DNA of 64,000 nucleotides from Vanessa cardui. Its lineage: Eukaryota; Arthropoda; Insecta; Lepidoptera; Nymphalidae. The stretch is taken from NCBI RefSeq assembly GCF_905220365.1, contig NC_061127.1:7936001-8000000 (forward strand). Direction: 5' to 3'. The first letter of the stretch is position 1; each line of letters begins with the position of its first letter. The translations under genes and the position numbers were made by a program. This document shows, one piece after another, positions 46,958 to 58,721 of this stretch. Under the pieces are notes generated by a model. The model was not told where the DNA came from. It ran no database searches and saw nothing but the letters and a program-made list of their open reading frames with translations.

Positions 46958-49900
46958 ATTCAGTTAATATGATCTGCAATGACCCAGTGTCCAGATTAAG
47001 TTGTTCATCGATCAAACATCTAGTGTTTTTATATGTAAATCCTTCGTAACACATGCGCAACGGTAAAGGATGACCACATGAGAAAATATGCATATTTCTA
47101 ATAAAATTCCATATTATTGTTTTCTTTAGACTTACAGTTTTAGTGTAATGGAATAAGTTCCAAATCATTTTCATTAGCAGGTATACACTGTTTTATCTCT
47201 TTCAGACAGCATTGATTTGGCATTTGAAAAAAGAAACAGAACAGCTGTTTAAATAAAGAGAAAAAACATTAAAAACAATTGAAGAACATTTACATTACTT
47301 ACTGAAATTTTCTCTTGCTTTATAAACTCTTAATGAGGTAAACAGTTCTGCATCACAGAGATGAACAGATTCGCAATTACCACTACATGCGTAATTCCCT
47401 ACAACATTGCGTCGCATCGGTTTGACCAACCGCTGTATCTACTAAACGCACATGAGGTTAAATGAGAAATTTATTTATTCAAGTTTGACCTTTAGTCTAA
47501 CGTGATATGGTTGAAATTTGTCGGCTAGATCATACTGATATTCTAAGCTGGCCTTTGGTAATTCACATTCGAAAATCTTTTAAACCTAATCCCGTCACAC
47601 CATTCTGAGCCTTTGTGTGGTGGTGTACGATCTATTTTCCCACAGCGGATTTAAGTTCATCAATAGTCCGCTGTCGATTGACAAATCAACCTCGTTGGAC
47701 AACAATACGACATTTGCTAAGTGGGTTCAATTAGCATTGGCCGCAATGGTTTGAACTTTTGCATTCTTTTAATTATTTTATACGTATAATACCTTATATC
47801 AAAATAGGTTTCATCTCTACACTAAATATAAAGACATACAATTTTGTTGTTTTGTTAATTTAATCTCTCATAATTTTCTTTATAAATATATCGCACATGT
47901 GTAAAGGAAGGGTACGTCGCTAGCATTAAATTTAACGTAACTATGCTTTGAGTACAAATAATACTAAACGACATACGGTGAGAGAAACGGCAATATTCTC
48001 AATGCTACACTATTAAATCCTAACATCTAGAAAGGTTATAGAAAGTAAGCGAGATCGAGGTAGACATTTCTGTTTGCGGTAAAATTGCAGTTTTGCGTAA
48101 CCGTCGGACGGAACGAAACGTAACGATGCAACACGAACTCATTTCCCCGCAGAAGTTGCACCGGCTTAATAAATTACACTTTTGATATTATGCAGCTGAG
48201 CAGAAACTCGTATATCATATAGTTCGAGAAGTATGTTATACAAACTAGAGAACGCGTTAACGTTGAAAATTTATTAGGTGTTAACAAGTTCAAATATATA
48301 ATTAACATTCTGCATACAATCGTAAGTAAAACAGTTATAACCGTATTTGTTATTAGTTTATTTTATTTAATGAATGACGTGAAGTCATTAAAGAATCTCT
48401 AGATTCGTAAAACAAACACACGTAAAATTAAACGCTGGCTTAAAGTTTGTAAACAAAACATAGACGCTTAGTATAAAAATAAACGAACTATACGGATAAA
48501 TTCCAGAATCTTAATTGTTTGAGAGAATTTAACTCGAAATATTTAGTATTACATTGCTATTTAAAAATGGAACAACTTTTGTTATTGAATAAAATGTAAC
48601 GCATGTCGTAAGTTACTTATTGTAATCAAAAAAAATTACGACGTTGTCATAATGCAATTAAAACTATTTGACAATGCTTTGTCCTTAGACATCCATATCG
48701 AGAAAACATGTATGATATGTTCAATGCATCTCACGTAATAGATACTACAAATGCGGGCAAGGTGATACACGAGAATCGATTGAATGAAGGCACATTCATA
48801 ATTAATTCATTGCTGATAACATAAATAATTTAATTAAAATTAAATTACAACGTATTACATTTTTTATTATTTGTTTGTTGATTAATTTACATTTAAACGA
48901 TAACGATTTCCGTTATTATTTTTCTGTACAGTTTTAAAAACAAAAAGATTCGTAATTGGTATATTAATCGGACTCATAAATAACCGGTTTCTTCCGAATC
49001 GAACAAAGATAACGTTTTTAAGAAAAGAAACATTTAAATCATTTACAGTTACGTTGTAATTGTAACAAAATTACTTTTTTATTAAGACGTTCGAATACTG
49101 CGTGTTAATCTTTGTCGTGTAAAAATGTGTTATGAAAATATATTGTGTTTGCCGATAGTGCCCATGGGACAGAAAACTCGCATAAATAGTAAGCTCATAC
49201 ATAAGGATTGTACGTGTTGTACAATCATGTACAGCTGAATGTATAAATGTAGTTTCAAAACTCTGCTTTGCCGTGCTTAATATGTGATCGCAATTCACAT
49301 TGTGATTTGAAACAAAGAAAAATATCGTATTCGTAAATGTTTCACAGATTTTTAAATAAGAAGAAACTATATTAATTTACATGGCAATTAGTGGCATTAA
49401 AACCTTAATATAAATAAAAGTCCGCCTATCACTAGTGGAGACGTACAATTAATTACATACTTACATACATACATTAATTAATTACGTACATATAATTTAT
49501 TAGATTTATAAATATTTAGATTTAGATTTTCATTGAAATTTATATTTCATGTTATAAACCTAGATTTTGTGTGTTTAAGAAGACCTTCGTTTTTAAAATT
49601 ATTTATCGAAAACAAATTTCAAGAGTCTCTTCAAGCAATAAACGCCGTTTTAGTGCAAAAATATTAAGACAATTTTATTTTATGTGGAGTTTTTTATCCT
49701 TTTTCAGCGACTTTTAATTTCATTGAGTGGGCAGACCAAAAGACCGAGAGGGCAATTTTAATTTATTTATTAAACCACTTAAATAAAACTTATGGTAATA
49801 CACGAGGCGGATATGAAATCATTATGATTTTTTTATCAGACAAACTTCAGACGATACAGATATTCTATATGGGACCAAATGATGACTAATCCTCCTAAAG

Positions 49901-51240
49901 AAGAAAGTTCTAGAAATGTAAATATCATCAAAGATATGCAAATAAATCGGGAAATTAGTTATTTAAATATACCATTACCAAGTGTCTTGTAATAGTTAAA
50001 CCTTAGTATCTAATCGATATGATAACAAGCCCTGAATTTCGTTTTCCAACAATTTAGACAAATAGAAAAAAAAATATGTTCTCTATGTGTACAAAACTGT
50101 TAAAATTGCCTAACACGATAAACTCAATAAATGAACACATACATTTTGGACTTTTTATCTGTTCGGACCGGAAACGAGATAGATAGTGTCAGCTGATATT
50201 TTCAAATAACTTTCTATATTTTTTCGAATATTATTTTTAGGCTTTGACGAATTTGTAAAGCAAATAACTCGATAAGCTGATATGCAAAAAATATGAAATG
50301 GGTTACGTACACTACAGTTTTAAAAATTACCAATATGTATTATAAGATAGGGTTTCATATAATCTAAAATATTTCTAAAAACATTAATCTTTGTTTTGGA
50401 TAGAATTGTCCTATTATTTTTGATATTTTGGCGCTTAAAACCAACGTATTATTTGTGAGACATTCTACATTAGTGATAGTAATGAATTATTAAATTTTTC
50501 CTTATGAACTTTAAGAAATAAAATAAACACAACACCTGTCACGAATTGAGTTCCATTAAAAAAACAGGACTTGCAATTCATCTTTGTTTCATTTGTATGC
50601 CTTAAATTTCATATTTAAAAAAAAAATTGTAGATCTAGAACGTTTCCTTGCGTGAATTTTGTGAGACTCACATTGGAATGTTTTAAAAAATGAAAAAAAA
50701 TACTCATTCTTTCTCTTTCCAATTTAGAATATAATATGCACCAATGAAAATCATAAAATACCCTCGAAATACTTGGAGCGATTCCTAGTATTTTTCCCAA
50801 TATAAAGCACTATTTATACTGAAACGCACAAGAAATTTATCGGCAAAAGGGTTTTTCTAATAAAATTTACATAATGACGAGATTACTGAATTGTAGAAGT
50901 TAATAAATTACCTTCATAAAATCTATTGCACGTGCTAATTTAATTAAGTATTTTTTAAGTTATCGTTTAATAAATAGTGTATCATAAAGTTTCAAAATAT
51001 ATTACGGATTATGTTCTAGGTAAGGACAGCGAAAACGCGAACTGAAAAAAAAAATGATATAATTTAATATGTTTATGATATTTGGGTTCATAACTAAATT
51101 TATACTAAGAACTTCAGATAATTTATTTGTACTTTTAACAAATGTCAAAAGGGTCACGGTCATGAAATAGGATAGTTAATAGATCCAAGTTGGATTGCGA
51201 TTAGTGTAAAAGCTTACTCAAGACATTGTCACTTATGTAA
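46958..51240. other. Non-coding DNA, no gene seen
   Basis: AT-rich with a few more complex stretches (47440-47740; 48050-48180, e.g. cgtaaccgtcggacggaac) but no frame with splice borders. Short simple repeats (tacatacata near 49455) occur. Confidence 0.45.
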
Positions 51241-51241
51241 C

Positions 51242-51424
51242 TACAGTCAGAGTTAGAAAACCTTCGTCATTCATTTATCAAGTCTTAAATTCTTAATACC
51301 TTTTGAAACCAAACATCCAATAATTGCGACGCAATATGTCATTCTCGTTCGGTAAAGCAGATTATCGTTCATACATGAGCACACGAAAATAGGTCTTGGG
51401 TGATGAACCTTTTCCTAGTCGATA
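51242..51424. mobile_element. Tc1/mariner-type MITE, decayed copy
   Basis: About 180 bp, clearly related along its whole length to 57096-57295: 'tacagtcagagttagaaaa', 'ccttcgtcat', 'attgcgacgcaatatgtca', 'ggtaaagcagattatcgtt'. Its right end (cctagtcgata) has lost the clean inverted repeat kept in the other copy. Confidence 0.75.
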
Positions 51425-52515
51425 GAAGTTAAACATAAACCTCCGTTGTATCCAAGAAGATCTATGTAGGAAATTAATCAGGATGATTGAAAACCTGTGT
51501 GTATTTAACATATTTATTTTATAAATAAATATAACCTGCGACAGCTACGTGTTTGTTACCTGTAACAAAAATAAAAAAAATATTTATTACATGTAATATA
51601 ATCCATAAAAAGAAGTGCGCAGAGTCGTAAAGTTAACGGAACATTTGGCAGGGTTTATTTATGTCCCGAATCTAGCTTTTAACGTTAACTGTTTCCTCTA
51701 AATAATTCTACGCAATATAAATGTACTGTTCTTTCGATGTTACGATTGTTTTCCAGAGTAAATTAAAAAATACATATATATCCATAAAAATATGCTTAAA
51801 CGCCATCTAGCATACAATTATCCAACGATACGTTATTAAACGTAAAGTTTACATACATGATACAATTTATATTACATTTGATTACCGAAATCCAGAATAC
51901 TTTATTATACTAATGTCATAATATCATCCATCTCCAAAATTGCGTAATGTTATTAATATTATATTTGTTTTATGAATGGTTTATGATGAGTGACCGCGTA
52001 TTACAAAATATAAACACAGACCAACTAACCTTATTATTGAAAATTGCATTTCATTAACTTGGTTTGTTGACACAATGCTCGATGAATTAAAAAATATATA
52101 AAAAATTCATTTGCAAAGACAAATACCGTCTGATATATATTGATATCAGCCATATCAGATATATGTATAATATCCTCACTTATATTATAAATGAGAAAGT
52201 TAAATTAATTTTATTTATTGTTAGATTATTGGATTTAATATATCAACCCAAACTAATTCTAAACGATTTGAGAAACTATATATTCTCATCACTTGGTATT
52301 TATATTCGTAAAGAGTAATATGCTAGTTAATATGATATTATAGAACAAAATATTTTCTAAACTTGTTGCCTCTAATTGTTAGGAGAATTGTCATCATATG
52401 GACTGACATGCATTCTTGCCATCATTCTGCGCCAAAAACATTTAAACAGTAGCTATTCATAATATTGATTTGTAAAGTTAAGATCTCATTGTAAGTAATA
52501 GTCGTTTTGTTGCTG
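51425..52515. other. AT-rich non-coding DNA
   Basis: No gene. 'cgccatctag' at about 51802 is a partial match to the same motif as 41574 in inverse orientation. Confidence 0.45.
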
Positions 52516-52523
52516 TAATATAT

Positions 52524-52812
52524 AAAGTAAAAGTAAAGTAAGGTAACGTAAAGTAAAGTAAAGGTGAGATAAGACCTCCTCTTCCATTAAGGAAAGGGTT
52601 TGGAACATATTCTGTTCCAATGCGGATCGGTGGAATGCACATGAAATTAGACACGTGCAGGTTTCCTCACGATGTTTTCCTTCACCGCCGAGCGAGAGAT
52701 GAACTATAAACATAAATTAAGCACATATATATAGTGGTGCATGCCTGGGTTTGAATCCGGAATCATCGGTTAAGATGCCAGCATTCTAACCACTGGGCCA
52801 TCTCAGCTCTTA
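52524..52812 (-). mobile_element. tRNA-derived SINE with an (ACTTT)n tail, inverted
   Basis: On the - strand it begins 'gagctgagatggcccagtg' (perfect box A), has 'ggattcaaacccaggcatg' as box B region, the usual body and 3' domain, and a tail of TTTAC/ACTTT units (52524-52563 on the +). Possible target duplication taatatat at 52516-52523 and 52813-52820. The tail differs from the GTT tail of the copies at 15083 and 21377. Confidence 0.88.
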
Positions 52813-55800
52813 TAATATATGTATATGTAATATTCCATACATTGTAATACGTAATTACTGATGATTGCGTTTGATTCTTTAACGATGCTTCACACGTCCA
52901 AACGCGTTACGTTACGCACTTTAATAGAATAATTTGAATAATTGCTTTTGATTTATATGGTTCGATGTTATTTTTATTATTATATGTTATGATAAAGATA
53001 AAAAGTATGTAATATGTATAATGCGCAATGTTTTAGATTTCATTGTCTTCTGTTTAGATATTCTACATTTGCAAATAAAGGTAATTAATGCAATTGAGTA
53101 CAAGGAAAATTTTAAAAGTTTAAATATAAAACTGTTTAACAAATGTCAGTGTGCTGGCACTTGGAAAATGTACGTGAAATCACAATTCAACAATGACTTG
53201 GACAAACTTATGTTCAGTATTCCAAAACACGTTGATAAAACAAAGGGAAGTGTTTTTAAAACACGTGCATAGAAACAATTCGCGTACGTCGATGTGGTTC
53301 GAGTAACCGGGTCAAGTGTGCGCTGAATAAACGGTATACACCAATTACGTAAACAAGCATACACCAAATCAGCCGCCGTGTCATGGTAACCATAATTTCG
53401 ACTTTACGCATTGAGTTGCGACACACAACAACTTAGATCATATCTAGAAATTATGAACATAAAAATGTTTTCCAATTATAATTTAATTATTGTCTATAAA
53501 TTATTTTACAATTATCAAGATATACAATAACATTTTAAATGAGAAAGTAACTCAGTTTTTTACCTCTTCATGCTCAAACCGTTGAACCAATTATGTTGAT
53601 ATTATATCATAATCATCAAAATAAAATATAATTGTAATTGTGTGTTAATGTATTAAACAATTTAAATATTATTTATTTATGAATATTTGTATACATAAGA
53701 AGTCGCCATAAACAAGAAGAAGAACTATAATCTTTAGTAAGCATAGACAAGAATGATTTCGTAAGACTTTAATGTCATTAAGATATGTTAACTACAATTT
53801 TATCTTAAAATATTGTGTAACTAAAGAGCCGAGCAACAACACACCGAAGTGCACTTCAGCTAAACATTAGCGTTTAAAGCTTAATTTTATGCAAAACTAT
53901 TTAATATGTTGTTGTGCTAACGTTCCTCATGAAGATGTTTTGCTTAAAATGACCCTGACGTTAAAATTGCACGTAAAATAATATAATGCTCTAACTTCTG
54001 CTTTATAATCCAGGAAATATGAAAAAAAATATATGCATAAACAGTTTTATTTCAAAACAATTTTAAGAAGCTAATGTACGTTAAATGTGTAGTGGTGATC
54101 TTATTTAGATATACTTTTTTATTTCATTACATATACAACCTCCTTTCGTGTCTTCAATTTGTGTAATGCCGAATTTCATGCGCTGCAAAATTCAGTCCGT
54201 TTTCGATGGGTTTTGTAACAACATTGCAATAAAATGAAAAAATATGCCTCAATACGCTATCGTAAGCTGTAAAAACTTTTCGAAAATTGTTCGCTGTGTA
54301 TATGAAATGTTTCGTTTGATTTGTAAATAGTTAGGTTATTGAAATAACGGCATTTATTAAAAAAAAAATATGTCTTAAAAGTAGTATCGTGTTAGTTCTA
54401 TTATATTAATTATTTATAATTGTGGTAATTATATACGCTAGTAATTTCTATTTGATTTATTGTTCATAGCAACTAAATTGATTTTTTTAAACGCAATTTA
54501 AACTAGTGAAATTGTCAATGTCGTGTTTGATAATTTTCCACAGCGAAGAGTATTTTATCATTTCTCTTTGCCTATATATTTTGATCATTTTAACTCTCTG
54601 TATTTTACTGAGTTATTAATTCTATATTCAAATTACTTGATTAATATTCTCGAAAATTACATTTTATTTTAAAAATAGATTTATTGGTTTCAAATAAAAT
54701 ATAGCACTATTCTACTTAAGTGTAGCAGATATGAATCTACGTTTGCATTATATTTCTTACGTTTTATTTATCAATACAAAAATGTCCCTGTAAACAATTT
54801 GACGAAATAGAGGTATCGTTATCACCAATGATGTTTTAGTAATCAGATATGTTATTAACGCGCAAAAAGTAAACACTACAAAACGTCCTAATTGGGATGT
54901 TTGCCTTTAGTCGTTTTACGTAGTAATACGTTATAATACATCATAATGACGTTTTGCGTAATTAAAACATCTAGTTATCCCTTTTACTTATTGTTTTTAT
55001 CAAGTTATCCTTTTTACTTTTAACGAAATGTATAAACAATAAACGGGGGCGCGGCACACTTTTTTCTGTTGTTTAGTATGGATATAACATATCTGTTTAT
55101 TAGAATATCATTGGTTATCACTATATACGCACGCAGCCTTAACGTATATTTCTTTGTTATACGAAAATAATTAAAAAACAAAATCGTTAATTCCAATTTC
55201 GAAAGTTTGAGAACATATCATGTCTTTTTGTTTTTGTATCCTAAAAAAAATTCTACGTTTTCATTTTTTATTCTACATTGGACTGACTCGGTTTTGCATA
55301 CCACGCTCTGATTACTGCGCTGGTTTTGCGAACTTCACTGAATATTTTTTTGCGTATTTAGCTCTTTGTTCCTATCATTACATAAGTATAAAATAAAAGA
55401 TCATTAAATATAATTGAAGATCACATTTGAATATTGTTAATATGTATTATTCGCTGTTTACATAATCAACTCAATCAACACCCAGTAATATATGAGTCAT
55501 TTCAAAATTTTAATTAGTACAAAATCTTGATACTCTTTGTAATTAAATGCTTTACTTGAAGATAAGGAACGATCATATTACAATAAAATAATATCACATA
55601 AAATATGCCAAAAATGCGATCGTCATGAGCTTGATTATATTAACAAATGCTTCATGCGCGCTACTTCTATTGTAGATTCCGTTACATTAAATATTTCCAC
55701 TCGAAACAACTGTTTTTTTAAAACATTACTAATTCGCATTTTATTAATACTTTCCGACATTATACTGTATTAATTATGTAATGAGCAAAGCAACTAGCAC

Positions 55801-55950
55801 ATTGTTTTTGATACCTTTAAAATGATACGTCTGCGTATTCAAAAGTGCAATAATATGTATGTAGCTATTTTAAGTCATATTGACATGAAATCCGAAATCA
55901 TGAAGTCTACGAAGGTTTCCGGTTCATTACTAGATAACAGCTGAATTGTG
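52813..55950. other. Non-coding DNA, no gene seen
   Basis: Mostly AT-rich. An 83-codon frame at 53021-53272 has no recognisable domain, start context or splice sites. Near 53525 'aatgagaaagtaactcag' with 'ctcaaaccgttgaaccaat' is a fragment of the Helitron-like group. Near-duplicate T-rich lines occur at 54970-55020. Confidence 0.4.
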
Positions 55951-55959
55951 TTGTGTTTG

Positions 55960-56128
55960 TATGTATTTATAATTCATCTCGTGCTCGGTAGTGAAGGAAA
56001 ACACCGCGAGGATAACCCCATGTGTCAGATAAAATTTAACACATGCCTATCCAACGCTTCGCAATCTCTTATGGAGAGAGGAGACTTTAGCCCAAGAGTG
56101 GAAATTTTACAGACTCTTACTTTGTTGA
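55960..56128 (+). mobile_element. Diverged SINE copy, 5'-truncated
   Basis: It keeps 'ttataattcatctcgtgct', 'cggtagtgaaggaaaacac', 'gtgtcagataaaattt', 'ggagactttagcccaagag' and 'tttacagactcttact' in family order, with many substitutions and small deletions. The head with the pol III boxes is missing. Confidence 0.7.
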
Positions 56129-56281
56129 ATTAAATAAAAAAAACAGCTAAAATTGAATCACGACATCCTATCGAAGCCTTTGTACTGTAAATCTGTTAGC
56201 TACAAAATGAAAAAAATCTGTTGGAAAAAGTTTTTACTTCGAATATGTGTATCAAAAATCGTATGACTAATATGAATTAAA

Positions 56282-56320
56282 TATACACTTTATAAAGATT
56301 GAATATTTATAAAGTGTATA
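56282..56320. repeat. Perfect 15-bp inverted repeat followed by (GTAT)n
   Basis: tatacactttataaa (56282-56296) and tttataaagtgtata (56306-56320) pair perfectly around a 9-base spacer. A short GTAT microsatellite follows at 56332-56347. It may be a target of slippage or the core of a tiny MITE. Confidence 0.65.
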
Positions 56321-56349
56321 AATACGAATTCGTATGTATGTATGTATAT

Positions 56350-57090
56350 TCATTTAGGATCAAAGGTCATTCAATGAGTACATTGAATGTGCTCAAAGCA
56401 TGAGAACGAGGATCAAATAGTGTCACGTCGTTTATATTGACTCATGACATCAGTAATTTTCATAAACAAACAGAGCGATTTTAATTAAAGGAAAATGATT
56501 GTATCTATTATATACAATTGTATACATTGAAAGAAATGCAATTATATATAATACGTATATTTGTTTATACTACGTAAATAATATGATTAACTTAACAATT
56601 TTTTTTTTTTTTAGTATCATAACATTTAATTACCAGAGCTAATAATTAATTAATACGCATTTATAGTTTATTAAATAGTAAATATATAATAACATATTTT
56701 TATGTTTTTTAACTAATTCTCTAAGAAAATAAAACATACGACGTTATAGAATACAGAGATAAATAAAGAAATAATGTATTAAAAAAGACGATTGGTTTTG
56801 ATATTATTAAATGAAATATATTTTAATCACAATTCGTATTTAATCTACTTCGACGACTATTAATAATAATAAAAAAAATTTTAAATGCTCAAATCTTGGT
56901 TTCACAAAGAATAAATGATTACGTCTAAAGAGGACAGTTGTAAAACCCAAGCCATTTGTCATGGTATATTTGTTGTGAAGGTTATGGGAAGTGTTGAAAG
57001 AGAATAATACGTAACGATCAAGAGAACGGTTAATTCAATTTACTTATACAGTTTTTATAGATTTTCTCGCTGTAACGTAAAATTATGCAT
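56350..57090. other. AT-rich non-coding DNA
   Basis: Low-complexity sequence and T runs (tttttttttttt near 56602). No gene. Confidence 0.45.
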
Positions 57091-57095
57091 GCAAG

Positions 57096-57295
57096 TACAG
57101 TCAGAGTAAGAAAACCTTCGTCAGTTTTCAAATCCATTCCTTTATCTAGTCTTATAATCTTAGTACCTTTTGAGTCTAAACATCCAATCATTGCGACGCA
57201 ATATGTCATTCTCGATTGGTAAAGCAGATTATCGCTCATACTGAGCACATGAAAATAGACCTTAAGGTGACGAATCTTTTCTTTTCCCGACTGTA
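57096..57295. mobile_element. Tc1/mariner-type MITE with terminal inverted repeats and TA ends
   Basis: About 200 bp. The left end 'tacagtcagagtaagaaaa' then 'ccttcgtca'; the right end read inversely 'tacagtcgggaaaagaaaa' then 'gattcgtca'. Both begin at TA, the usual target of Tc1/mariner enzymes, followed by CAGT. A second, more decayed copy is at 51242. There is no transposase frame; the 105-codon open frame over it (- strand) is not a gene. Confidence 0.8.
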
Positions 57296-57307
57296 CATAA
57301 TACAAAA

Positions 57308-57490
57308 GCCATGAAGTCCCAGTGGTTACAAGGCGTGAATGAACCAATGATCCCGAGTTCTTTACGCAAGCACCACTGAATTTATGTTTATAATTCCAAC
57401 AACCCGAATTGAAACAGCTTGGTGGAGTAAGCTCGAAAATTTGAGGAGTAAGTTTTACCAGAAGTGGGATACTAACAGGCTCTTACTTAA
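57308..57490 (+). mobile_element. Diverged SINE copy
   Basis: 'agtcccagtggttacaagg' (box A region), 'gcaagcaccactgaattta', 'caacaacccgaattgaaac', 'agcttggtggagtaagctc' and 'aacaggctcttactt' appear in family order. It is heavily mutated, so an old insertion. It supplies the first 35 codons of the open frame at 57384-57710. Confidence 0.75.
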
Positions 57491-57493
57491 TAG

Positions 57494-57692
57494 TACAGCT
57501 GGTTCATTTCATATCAACCTATCTATACATAATGTACCTACTGTAATTGAACTAAAAACAGATCACGGATCCAATGAAATATCTCTGAAACCTCTTATAG
57601 CTGTTTATGCGCCTGATCTGCATGCTATTGTAGTTGACTATGAGAAATCATCATCGTCAGATCATGTAGTTAACATGATAGGAAAAAAAAAC
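57494..57692 (+). other. Possible exon or remnant of a coding sequence, unidentified
   Basis: After 'cttacttaatag' an open stretch of about 66 codons reads TAGSFHINLSIHNVPTVIEL and on to ...SSSSDHVVNMIGKKN, ending at a consensus-like donor (aaac|gtaagc). The text looks protein-like and is not tied to a repeat I know, but it abuts a SINE tail that supplies the acceptor, and no neighbouring exon was found. It could be chance, a decayed transposon gene or an exonised segment. Confidence 0.25.
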
Positions 57693-58385
57693 GTAAGCTT
57701 TAGTTCTTAAGTAAATTTTGCAGGTATACGTTGAGTATGTTATATGTGTAAAGATCGTTAACACGTTCTTAAAAGAATTAATACACTCAGTACAGAATAG
57801 ACGTGCCGCTGGAGACGACACACATCAAAGCATTTAGGTTTTCGTGCTTCTAGGTCTTCTACATACAAGCAATTAAAATTATTAAACAACTCGTTTACCA
57901 CACCAGCCTCTTTGAAAGGACTCGATATCGATGTTAATAAGACAACATAATACATCACTTCTCCGAAATATATATTATTTTTGATATATTTGTCGGATAA
58001 ACAAGAAAATATCTCGTTAATTATATCCAGTAACCCAGTTTCGCGTGACACAGATCACCATCGGTTCACCGTGTCACATATCTTAATTAAAAACGCTATT
58101 AAAAATTATTTATCGAATTTTCGTAAAATATACTTATATAGTATTTATGTAGTGCAATGAAATAACCGGTTTTTATCGTGTCAATGGTATCTCATCGTGT
58201 TTTTATTGATAATATCAACCTATATGATAATTGGTGATAGCTTCGCGAAGTCTCTGTCACATACTTCTTATATATTCTATTATTTGATTAGTTCGTTTTA
58301 CATATCATGACATATACAGTTTCGAATTTGAAATCATATATTACAGTAGTAGAAAAAACGCTTCTAGTGTCATACAAAAGTAACT
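57693..58385. other. Non-coding DNA, no gene supported
   Basis: A 97-codon frame on the - strand (57758-58051) has mixed composition and no recognisable domain. The start and end lack splice or poly(A) context. Confidence 0.35.
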
Positions 58386-58398
58386 CCCCATTATATAT

Positions 58399-58710
58399 GA
58401 AGTAAAGTAAGAGCCTGTAAATTTCCCACTGCTGGGATAAGGCCTCCTCTTCCATTAAGGAGAAGGTTTAGAACATATTCCACCACGCTGTTCCAATGCG
58501 GATTGGTGGATTGCACATGTGGCAGAATTTCGATGAAATTAGACATATGCAGGTTTCCTTACGATGTTTTCCATCACCGCTGAGCTCGAGATGAATTATA
58601 ACACAAATTAAGCACATATATATAGTGGTGCTTACCTGGGTTTGAACCCGCAATCATCGGATGAGATGCACGCGTTCTAACCACTGGACCATCTCAGCTC
58701 TCCATTACAG
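58399..58710 (-). mobile_element. Full-length tRNA-derived SINE, inverted, with 11-bp target duplication
   Basis: On the - strand it starts at 'gagctgagatggtccagtg' (one change in box A), has 'gggttcaaacccaggtaag' as box B region, the common body, and an (ACTTT)n-type tail at 58399-58410. It is flanked by ccattatatat at 58388-58398 and 58711-58721. With 21377 one of the best-preserved copies in the window. Confidence 0.92.
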
Positions 58711-58721
58711 CCATTATATAT

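Noticed and set aside
53021..53272. 83-codon + strand frame
   Set aside because: AT-rich, with no domain, splice sites or start context; such lengths are expected by chance on this composition.
57030..57347. 105-codon - strand frame
   Set aside because: Covers the Tc1/mariner-type MITE; the second copy at 51242 does not keep it open.
57758..58051. 97-codon - strand frame
   Set aside because: No recognisable motif and no gene context; kept only as part of a non-coding interval.
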